Shown one piece after another: positions 1 to 5,982 of a DNA stretch of 6,918 nucleotides. The position numbers and the translations under genes were made by a program. The DNA comes from Lachnospiraceae bacterium (lineage in GTDB: Bacteria; Bacillota; Clostridia; Lachnospirales; Lachnospiraceae): NCBI GenBank assembly GCA_017477805.1, contig JAFUUM010000062.1:1-6918 (forward strand), given 5' to 3'. The notes under the pieces are model-generated. The model worked only from the letters and a program-made list of their open reading frames with translations, searched no databases and was not told the origin of the DNA. The stretch's first letter is position 1; each line of letters starts with the position of its first letter.

Positions 1-875
1 ACACCACCAAGTACACCTATGACCAGGCCAAGGAAATGGTTCTGCAGGCAGTTGCTCCTCTTGGAGAAGAATACTGCAGCATCATACGTCAGGGCTTTGA
101 TACCCGTTGGGTAGATGTGTATCCCAATAAGGGAAAGAGCAGCGGTGCTTATTCTTCCGGTACCTATGATTCCAATCCCTACGTAATGTGCAACTTCACC
201 GGAACTCTGGACAGCGTATCCACCCTGGCTCACGAGATGGGACATTCCCTGCACTCCTGGTTCTCCAGACACACCCAGCCCCCTCAGTACGCAGAGTACA
301 CCCTCTTCGTTGCAGAGGTGGCTTCCACGGTAAACGAGAACCTGCTGATCGAGCATCTGTTAAAGGATGAGAAGGATCCTGCAAAGAGAATGGTGCTCTT
401 GAACCAGTACCTGGAGAACTTCAAGGGAACCGTATTCCGTCAGATCATGTTCGCAGAGTTCGAACGGGAAGCACATGCCATGTCCGAACGGGGCGAGGCT
501 CTGACTCCCAAGGCATTGAACGAACTCTACGCAGGTCTTGTAAAGGATTACTTCGGACCCGATATGGTACAGGATGAGCAGATCAAGTACGAGTGGTCCC
601 GTATCCCTCATTTCTACAGACCTTTCTATGTTTACAAGTATGCCACCGGATATACCACTGCCGTGGCACTTTCCGAGGGCATCCGTACAAAGGGCGGCGA
701 AGCTGTGAGCAAGTACCTGGATTTCCTGCACATGGGCGGATCCAAGTATCCTCTGGATGAGCTTAAGCACGCAGGTGTGGATCTTACCACTCCCGAGCCC
801 ATTGACAGAGCACTTAACAAGTTCAGAAGCGTGATCGAAGATGCGGAGGCAACTGCTGATCTTCTTCTGAAGTGA
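1..875 (+). CDS. pepF: Oligoendopeptidase F (M3B family zinc metallopeptidase), C-terminal part
   Basis: The reading frame is open from the first complete codon at position 3 and ends at TGA 873-875; the 5' part lies outside the window, so the ATG at 36 is internal. The visible 290 residues are about half of a usual PepF (about 600 residues). Counting from that ATG as residue 1, the zinc-binding HEMGH motif is at residues 66-70 (His66 and His70 as ligands, Glu67 as catalytic base), and Glu94 in FVAEVAST fits the third ligand of M3 peptidases. Further family signatures are the APLGEEY segment before the active site, the SSGTYD and NPYVMCNFTG stretches, and the RIPHFYRPFYVYKYATGY region that helps form the substrate channel. 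Members cut short peptides in the cytoplasm. The active site is intact, so nothing suggests a pseudogene. The GH2 gene follows after 19 bases, implying co-transcription. The family is certain; the substrate range is not readable. Confidence 0.95.
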   Translation, partial: TTKYTYDQAKEMVLQAVAPLGEEYCSIIRQGFDTRWVDVYPNKGKSSGAYSSGTYDSNPYVMCNFTGTLDSVSTLAHEMGHSLHSWFSRHTQPPQYAEYTLFVAEVASTVNENLLIEHLLKDEKDPAKRMVLLNQYLENFKGTVFRQIMFAEFEREAHAMSERGEALTPKALNELYAGLVKDYFGPDMVQDEQIKYEWSRIPHFYRPFYVYKYATGYTTAVALSEGIRTKGGEAVSKYLDFLHMGGSKYPLDELKHAGVDLTTPEPIDRALNKFRSVIEDAEATADLLLK

Positions 876-880
876 TTTTT

Positions 881-885
881 AGAGG
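881..885 (+). promoter_or_regulatory. Ribosome binding site that supports a GTG start of the GH2 gene
   Basis: AGAGG lies 9 bases upstream of the GTG at 895 and only 5 bases after the stop of the peptidase gene. No in-frame ATG occurs until the one in the DSFMNLNG segment, which already lies inside the conserved N-terminal domain, so the GTG is the best start. Confidence 0.65.
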
Positions 886-894
886 CATAAAGAA

Positions 895-2670
895 GTGGCG
901 TTAGTACAGCTTTTTACCAACGAAGGAAAACAATTGCACAGAAATCCCAAGGAGATCCCCTGGGATGTATACCCCAGGCCGAAGCTGGTACGGGATTCTT
1001 TCATGAACCTCAACGGTTTTTGGGACTTTACGGTTATGGAACGGGGACGGATCCTCGAGCGGTTTGATCGACAGATCCGGGTTCCCTTTCCTCCCGAAAG
1101 CCTGCTTTCCGGCATCAACGAGCATTTTCCGGAAAACTCCAGACTGGTTTACCGGAAACGCTTTATCCTGACGGATCATTTTGTCAAAGACAGAGTGATC
1201 CTTCATATCGGAGCGGCGGATCAGGTGGCGGAAGTGGAAGTGGACGGAGAACTTGTGACAGTTCACGAAGGCGGCTACCAGCACATCGATGTGGACATCA
1301 CAAAGCAGCTTCGAAACGGAGCCTACGGAGAGCACACCCTGATCATCCGTGTCCGGGATAACTTAAAAGACCATGCATTTCCTTACGGGAAACAGACCCT
1401 GAAGCGGGGCGGTATGTGGTATACCCCCGTGTCCGGTATCTGGCAGAGTGTGTGGCTGGAGAGCGTTCCTGAGAAGTATTTCACGGCTATCCATGCTTCC
1501 GTAAAACTGACGGAAGAAGGGAATGCGGACGTGATCTTCACCACGGAGGGAACGGAGACGGAAGGCAAAGTCCGTTTGGAAACAACATCCGGTCCTCTGT
1601 ACGGTGAACTTCGGGGCGGACGCTGCAATATCCGCATCGGAAAAGACGTCCTCCGGCTCTGGAGTCCGGCGGATCCTTATCTGTATCATGTTTCCGTAAA
1701 GGGAGACCAGGATTTTATAACATCCTATGTGACGATCCGTACCCTGGAGATCAAAACGGTAAAAGGCATTTCCAGATTGTGCCTTAACGGCAAGCCTGTA
1801 TTTTTCCATGCACTGTTGGATCAGGGGTATTTCAGCGACGGACTCTTTACGCCGGCGTCTCCGGAAGTCCTGGAAAAAGAGCTCCTTGGAATAAAATCCC
1901 TTGGTTACAACGCCATCAGAAAGCATATCAAGGTGGAACCTGACCAGTTTTATTATCTCTGTGATCAGATGGGCATCCTTGTGATGCAGGATATGGTCAA
2001 TAACGGTGATTACCACTTCCTTCGGGATACGGCCATCCCCAACATCCTTCCCAAAGGCCAGAAGGCCAGCGATGTCTTTATGCATGAGGATAAGCGGACC
2101 AGAGAGATGTTCATCCGCTGCATGAAGCAGACCTATGAGCAGCTGAAGGACTATAACTGTATCTGCTACTGGACCATCTTCAATGAAGGCTGGGGCCAGT
2201 TCCACAGTACAAAGGTTTACAGAGAGTTCAAGGAACTGGAAAAAGAGCGTTTTGTGGACGCCACCTCCGGCTGGTTTAAGTGCGGAGAGAGTGATATCGA
2301 GAGTGTACACATCTACGGACACCCTTATGAGTTCGAAGAAAACGAACGACCTGTGGTGCTGTCGGAATTCGGCGGCCTTTCCTGCAGGATCGAGGATCAT
2401 GTGTTCAATCCCGACAAGACCTACGGCTACGGAAAGAGTGAAACACCCCAGACACTGCCTGCGGACATTCTGAAAATGTATGAACAGCAGGTGTTTTTTT
2501 TTATCGAAAGAGGCCTCAGTGGCTGTGTTTACACGCAAGTATCGGATGTTGAGGATGAGATCAACGGTCTGGTGACCTATGACCGAAAAGTGATGAAAGT
2601 GGATCACGGTACCATGAACGGGATCGCAAATACCATCTTCAGACTCTTCGAGAAGTGTACGAAGGAATGA
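895..2670 (+). CDS. Glycoside hydrolase family 2 protein (beta-galactosidase/beta-glucuronidase-like)
   Basis: This 591-residue retaining glycosidase has the GH2 three-part layout: a sugar-binding jelly-roll domain (about residues 30-185, ending in GIWQSVWLE around 181-187), an immunoglobulin-like sandwich (about 190-285) and a TIM barrel (about 290-580). The expected acid/base is Glu431 in FNEGWGQF and the expected nucleophile is Glu491 in LSEFGG. RKHIK (342-346) and DQMGILVMQD (357-366) are further barrel signatures. No signal peptide is visible, so it probably works in the cytoplasm on imported oligosaccharides or glycosides. By hand alignment the Asn-x-Lys motif of true beta-glucuronidases is not present (the region reads EDEINGLVTYDR, with Asn557 where the Lys would fall), which argues against a glucuronidase and leaves beta-galactosidase or a related activity open. 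It is shorter than LacZ (over 1000 residues) and lacks the C-terminal LacZ domain. The start is GTG. It follows the peptidase gene by 19 bases. A T9 run lies at 2494-2502. Confidence 0.9.
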   Translation: MALVQLFTNEGKQLHRNPKEIPWDVYPRPKLVRDSFMNLNGFWDFTVMERGRILERFDRQIRVPFPPESLLSGINEHFPENSRLVYRKRFILTDHFVKDRVILHIGAADQVAEVEVDGELVTVHEGGYQHIDVDITKQLRNGAYGEHTLIIRVRDNLKDHAFPYGKQTLKRGGMWYTPVSGIWQSVWLESVPEKYFTAIHASVKLTEEGNADVIFTTEGTETEGKVRLETTSGPLYGELRGGRCNIRIGKDVLRLWSPADPYLYHVSVKGDQDFITSYVTIRTLEIKTVKGISRLCLNGKPVFFHALLDQGYFSDGLFTPASPEVLEKELLGIKSLGYNAIRKHIKVEPDQFYYLCDQMGILVMQDMVNNGDYHFLRDTAIPNILPKGQKASDVFMHEDKRTREMFIRCMKQTYEQLKDYNCICYWTIFNEGWGQFHSTKVYREFKELEKERFVDATSGWFKCGESDIESVHIYGHPYEFEENERPVVLSEFGGLSCRIEDHVFNPDKTYGYGKSETPQTLPADILKMYEQQVFFFIERGLSGCVYTQVSDVEDEINGLVTYDRKVMKVDHGTMNGIANTIFRLFEKCTKE

Positions 2671-2716
2671 GAATAACGCAGAAAATTCTAAAATCGATTC
2701 GTTAAAGGATCTTTTA

Positions 2717-2765
2717 ATGCAAAAGCCTTACAATATCAAACGATATTGTAAGGCTTTTCTTGCAT
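2717..2765. terminator. Bidirectional intrinsic terminator between convergent genes
   Basis: A perfect 17-bp stem pairs 2721-2737 with 2742-2758 around a 4-base AAAC loop. Each arm ends in AAAAGCC or GGCTTTT, so transcripts from either side finish the hairpin with a U run (TTTTCTT to the right, TTTTGCATT to the left). Outer ATGC (2717-2720) and GCAT (2762-2765) can add four pairs after a 3-base bulge. It lies 50 bases after the GH2 stop codon and directly beyond the rqcH stop, so it can serve both. Confidence 0.88.
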
Positions 2766-4519
2766 CATTCAATGACCTGTTCAAGACCCGAAATGTCGGA
2801 GGGGATCATCATGGAATAATTGGTGTGGTAGATGACGTAACCGGGATTAGAAGCGGGTGGTTTTTTAACATTTTTCCGCTGGGTATAGTCGATTTCCACC
2901 TTTTCGGAGCCCCTTGCGGAGGAGTAGAAAGCCGCTAAACGTGCAGCTTCTTCGTAGGTCCGGTCGGGAAGTTCCTTTCCTTCCGTCTTGACGATGACGT
3001 GGGAGCCGGGAACCGTCTTTGTGTGGAACCACCAGTCTCCGCCGTTGGCAAATTGGAAGGTGAGCTGATCATTTTGGTAGTTATTTTTGCCCACGTAAAT
3101 GTGGAAGCCGTCGCTGCTGAGATAGTGGAACGGTTTGCTGGTGATCTTTTCCCGTTTGGTCCCACCCTTTCTCCGGATGTAACCGGAGTCCATGAGTTCT
3201 TCCTTGATCTGGACCAGATCTTCTTCCTTGACGGCGATGTCCAGGGCCGTTGCCACGGACTGCAGGTGGTCGATGCCTGCTTTTACCTCTACGGTGAGCT
3301 TGGAGAGGGTCTCGTAGGTCCTCTTCAATTTATCGTAACGGTCGAAATATTTCTTCGCATTCTCAGAAGGTGTCAGTTGGGGATCCAGCGGAATGGTCAC
3401 TTCTTCATTGGTATAGTAGTTGATGGCCTTCAGGGATTTGTCTCCCTGCTTGGCTTCATACCCGTAGGTGTGGAGGAGTTCTCCGTAGATCCTGTATTTT
3501 TCACGTTTTTCCGTATCTTTCATCTGAGAGATCTGCAGATCGTATTTCTTTACGGTACGCTCTAAAGCTGTCTGCACGATCTTTCGAAGATCCGCGGATT
3601 TCTGTCGGATCCTTGTCAGGGTTTCTTTTTCCGCATAATACGTTCGGATCAGTTCGGATACGGAGGAGAAGTGCTTTAAGCTTTCTTCCGGATAGGAAGT
3701 CATGGGAAGCACGGAGTACTCCGCGGGAATGCCGTTCTCATAGCAGATAGCGGGGGTGAAACGCCCCCCCGTCACGTCTTCCATGAGCTTCATGAATTCC
3801 TTATATAAAGTAGTCTTTGATCCCTGGTCGTAACCGGAGGCTGCCCGTTCGGGATCCAGGCCTGCCCGGTACACCAGTTCATGGGCCATTACCGGGGAAA
3901 AACCGGTAAAAGAAGAATAGATGGCTTTGTAAAGGGGCTGGGCCTTTCCGAATACGGTCATGCCGAAGGTCTCTTCCGAAGGAGCGGAAAAGAAAGCCAC
4001 GGGATCCAGTTTGTTCTCCGTCTGGGGGATAAAATAGGTCCGCCCCGGCAGAACTTCACGAACGGAAGATACCATGGCAGATACGTGTTTGATGGAATCA
4101 AGGATCATGCCCTGATCATCGGTAAAGATGATGTTACTGTGCTTGCCCATGATCTCACAGATCAGTACCTTTCGGCACAGATCCCCCATCTCGTCCAAAT
4201 GTTCCACTTCCATACGGAAGATACGCTCTAATCCCGGCTGGGTGATCTCGATGACCCGTCCGCCGGAGAGATGTTTTCTGAGCAGCATGCAAAAGCCCGG
4301 TGCCGTCATGGGGCTGGGCTTGTTATCGTCCGTTAAGTAGATCAGGGGAAGGGAAGCGTTTGCGGAAAGAAGGAGACGCACCTGTTTTCCCTGAACCGTT
4401 TTAAAGGTCAGGAGCAGTTCATCCTTTTCCGGCTGGGCGATCTTGTTGACCCGCGCCCCCGTCAGGAGATCCTGACATTCTTTTATGATGCTTGCTGTTG
4501 TAATACCGTCAAAAGCCAT
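2765..4519 (-). CDS. rqcH: Ribosome quality control protein RqcH (NFACT / Rqc2 / FbpA family)
   Basis: This 584-residue protein fits the full-length NFACT family. The N-terminal NFACT-N domain opens with MAFDGITTASIIKE and carries VNKIAQP (24-30) and the EIMGKHSNIIFTD signature (122-134). A helical, partly coiled-coil middle follows (about 290-440), then the NFACT-R domain (about 464-574) with GGDWWFHTKTVPGSHVIV (493-510) and the DYTQRKNVKKPP segment (544-555). RqcH binds stalled, split 50S subunits still carrying peptidyl-tRNA and recruits alanyl-tRNA to add C-terminal alanine tails that mark the peptide for proteolysis. Older annotations call such proteins fibronectin-binding (FbpA/PavA). 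The DR motif studied in Bacillus subtilis (Asp97-Arg98) appears here as Glu98-Arg99 by hand alignment. The start ATG has GAGAGGG 9 bases upstream. The gene is monocistronic within the window, divergent from the ATPase gene and convergent with GH2. A G7 run on the coding strand (3764-3770) falls in a Gly-Gly codon pair. Confidence 0.93.
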   Translation of the reverse strand: MAFDGITTASIIKECQDLLTGARVNKIAQPEKDELLLTFKTVQGKQVRLLLSANASLPLIYLTDDNKPSPMTAPGFCMLLRKHLSGGRVIEITQPGLERIFRMEVEHLDEMGDLCRKVLICEIMGKHSNIIFTDDQGMILDSIKHVSAMVSSVREVLPGRTYFIPQTENKLDPVAFFSAPSEETFGMTVFGKAQPLYKAIYSSFTGFSPVMAHELVYRAGLDPERAASGYDQGSKTTLYKEFMKLMEDVTGGRFTPAICYENGIPAEYSVLPMTSYPEESLKHFSSVSELIRTYYAEKETLTRIRQKSADLRKIVQTALERTVKKYDLQISQMKDTEKREKYRIYGELLHTYGYEAKQGDKSLKAINYYTNEEVTIPLDPQLTPSENAKKYFDRYDKLKRTYETLSKLTVEVKAGIDHLQSVATALDIAVKEEDLVQIKEELMDSGYIRRKGGTKREKITSKPFHYLSSDGFHIYVGKNNYQNDQLTFQFANGGDWWFHTKTVPGSHVIVKTEGKELPDRTYEEAARLAAFYSSARGSEKVEIDYTQRKNVKKPPASNPGYVIYHTNYSMMIPSDISGLEQVIE

Positions 4520-4528
4520 ATGGCTGAT

Positions 4529-4535
4529 CCCTCTC
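4529..4535 (-). promoter_or_regulatory. Ribosome binding site of rqcH
   Basis: On the minus strand GAGAGGG ends 9 bases before the ATG whose complement is at 4517-4519. It fixes the start of the protein at MAFDG, which is also the conserved N-terminus of the family. Confidence 0.75.
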
Positions 4536-4559
4536 AGTTTTCCTTATATAACTTCGAAG

Positions 4560-4588
4560 AGTATACCATTGATACGTCTATTTTGAAA
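4560..4588 (-). promoter_or_regulatory. Predicted sigma-A promoter of rqcH, extended -10
   Basis: Read on the minus strand, TGGTATACT (4568-4560) is an extended -10 element, with TATACT matching five of six consensus bases. A weak -35 (TTTCAA, 4588-4583) lies 17 bases upstream. Transcription would begin near 4553, giving a leader of about 34 bases. The assignment rests on motif match only. Confidence 0.6.
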
Positions 4589-4592
4589 TAAG

Positions 4593-4624
4593 TGCGCCCT
4601 TGGGAAAATTTTCCCAAGAGCGCA
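4593..4624. promoter_or_regulatory. 32-bp near-perfect dyad between divergent genes; operator or hairpin
   Basis: Two 16-base half sites (4593-4608 and 4609-4624) are reverse complements with one mismatch (C4598 against A4619) and no spacer. The core TTGGGAAAATTTTCCCAA is fully symmetric. It sits just upstream of the rqcH -35 and over the position where a -35 for the rightward gene would lie, so a dimeric regulator bound here could affect both genes. On the plus strand it is followed by TTTTAT, so an intrinsic terminator is an alternative, although no rightward gene ends nearby. I do not recognise it as the site of a known regulator. Confidence 0.6.
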
Positions 4625-4627
4625 TTT

Positions 4628-4633
4628 TATACT
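4628..4633 (+). promoter_or_regulatory. Possible -10 box for the ATPase/VWA operon
   Basis: TATACT matches five of six consensus -10 bases and would start transcription near 4640, leaving a leader of about 37 bases with the ribosome binding site. No good -35 is found at normal spacing, because that stretch falls within the A/T centre of the dyad. The promoter may therefore be weak or need an activator. Confidence 0.4.
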
Positions 4634-4664
4634 CTGCTCATCCGAAGTGAAAGATTTTCAAAAA

Positions 4665-4670
4665 AGGAGG
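4665..4670 (+). promoter_or_regulatory. Ribosome binding site that decides a TTG start
   Basis: A consensus AGGAGG lies 7 bases upstream of the TTG at 4678. The in-frame GTG at 4687 and ATG at 4708 are placed too far from it, so TTG is the preferred start. Confidence 0.8.
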
Positions 4671-4677
4671 GTATAAG

Positions 4678-5982
4678 TTGGTACAGGTGAATCAAGGAAA
4701 GCCTTTTATGAATCCGCCGACCGGGTTAGAGGAGGATGCTTCATGGAATGTGCAGGGCAAAGATTTCTGGCTTCTGAGTGCCGGAGAAGCAACTCAAAAG
4801 ATCTACAAGATCATGACAGCTTACTTAACCAAAACAAAGAACGGTGAGTATGCGATCCCCAGAGTGAACCGGTTACCGTTGTATCTCTACGGACCACCCG
4901 GTGTCGGAAAGACAGCCATCACAAAAAAGGCCGCACAAATGCTTGGGATCGCTTTTGTCAGCTTCAGTCTGACCCATCAGACCAGAAACAGCATATTGGG
5001 ACTTCCCGTGATCACGGAAGTGGGAGATGAGAAATACACGAGATACACCATGTCCGAGATCATTGCGGAAGTGGAAAAGGAGGTGATGAAGGGACATAAA
5101 GAAGGGATCCTTTTACTGGATGAGTTCAATTGTGTTTCCGATACGGTTTTGCCGGTGATGCTGGAGTTTTTGCAGACAGGGCGGATCGGAACCCATATGC
5201 TTCCGGAAGGTTGGGTGCTGGTGCTCTGCGGAAATCCGCCAAAGTACAACAAAAGTGCACGTACCTTGGGCCCCGCTATTGCAGACCGTGTCCGTCAGAT
5301 TGAAGTATCTGCTGATCTAAAGTCTTTTGAAGAGTATGCGGAAACACATGACATTCATCCCCTGATCCTTGATTTTGTGAAGAATAACCCTACAGCGCTA
5401 TATCAGGTTTCGGAACGGCCTGAAAATGAAGGGAGCTGGAATGTGGTGACCCCCAGAGGATGGGAAAACTTAAGCTGGCTTTTGAAAAATTATGAGGCAT
5501 CACATATTGAGGCAGACAGGGAGGATATCTACGGACTGATCAAAAACGAGAAGACCGCCAGGGATTTCTATCAGTACTATCAGAGATTTTGGAAGGAAGA
5601 AAGAGTTTACAACCTGATCGAAAAGATCCTGAATGGAGAAGAGTCACAAAGCCTTGCAGAGGATATCCGTACAAAGAGTCTGGGTTTTCGATGGGAACTG
5701 GTGGATTGTCTGGTCAACCGTCTCGGCTGGGAAGCGGGACAGGCCCTTTCTTCAAAGGATGCGAAAGCGAACATGGAGAAAGTGTCCTCAAGATTGAGCA
5801 AAACGATCTGTTTTCTCAAACTGCTCCCGGATACTGCGGAAATGCTGGATAAACTGATGGTTCGGATCAATGATCAGCAAAAACTTCTTGAGGTCCTGCT
5901 GCAGGTAAAGAACCCGGAGTACCTGGAACTTTGTAAACGGGCATATGGGATAAGAGACGATAAAGCGGAGTTAACGGCATGA
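4678..5982 (+). CDS. MoxR-family AAA+ ATPase
   Basis: The protein has 434 residues and one AAA+ module. Walker A is GPPGVGKT (72-79), Walker B is ILLLDE (144-149), the sensor-1 Asn is Asn186 in CGNPP, and the ADRVRQIEV segment (202-210) carries Arg204, which fits the arginine-finger region of MoxR proteins. HQTRNSILGLPVI (about 100-112) is the usual pore-side segment after the P-loop that inspects partners. The C-terminal 200 residues are helical in character and I recognise no further domain. MoxR ATPases form hexameric rings and act with VWA-domain partners in chaperone-like remodelling or metal insertion, as in RavA-ViaA or CoxD-CoxE. Here the partner gene follows with a 4-base ATGA overlap, which suggests translational coupling and fixed stoichiometry. 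The protein is cytoplasmic, with no signal or membrane segment. The TTG start is supported by an ideal AGGAGG. The specific target is unknown. Confidence 0.88.
   Translation: MVQVNQGKPFMNPPTGLEEDASWNVQGKDFWLLSAGEATQKIYKIMTAYLTKTKNGEYAIPRVNRLPLYLYGPPGVGKTAITKKAAQMLGIAFVSFSLTHQTRNSILGLPVITEVGDEKYTRYTMSEIIAEVEKEVMKGHKEGILLLDEFNCVSDTVLPVMLEFLQTGRIGTHMLPEGWVLVLCGNPPKYNKSARTLGPAIADRVRQIEVSADLKSFEEYAETHDIHPLILDFVKNNPTALYQVSERPENEGSWNVVTPRGWENLSWLLKNYEASHIEADREDIYGLIKNEKTARDFYQYYQRFWKEERVYNLIEKILNGEESQSLAEDIRTKSLGFRWELVDCLVNRLGWEAGQALSSKDAKANMEKVSSRLSKTICFLKLLPDTAEMLDKLMVRINDQQKLLEVLLQVKNPEYLELCKRAYGIRDDKAELTA

Noticed and set aside
1363..2607. A 414-codon open frame on the minus strand across the GH2 gene.
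   Set aside because: It is wholly antisense to a gene with clear catalytic motifs, its translation resembles no family I know, and long antisense frames arise from codon bias. No ribosome binding site was evident.
2717..2765. The hairpin after the GH2 gene as a mobile-element end or attachment site.
   Set aside because: Its place between convergent stop codons, the tetraloop and the T runs on both sides are fully explained by a bidirectional terminator; there is no transposase or target duplication.
2999..3565. A 188-codon open frame on the plus strand inside rqcH.
   Set aside because: It is antisense to the conserved NFACT-R and coiled-coil region of rqcH, with hydrophobic low-information translation typical of a shadow frame.
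3764..3770. A C7 run (G7 on the coding strand) in rqcH as a possible phase-variable tract.
   Set aside because: It encodes Gly-Gly-Arg in frame and seven bases is only marginally long; the gene is intact and a housekeeping factor is an unlikely target for switching.
4593..4624. The intergenic dyad as a LexA or CIRCE-type operator.
   Set aside because: The core does not match the Gram-positive LexA box (GAAC-n4-GTTC) or the CIRCE pattern (TTAGCACTC-n9-GAGTGCTAA).
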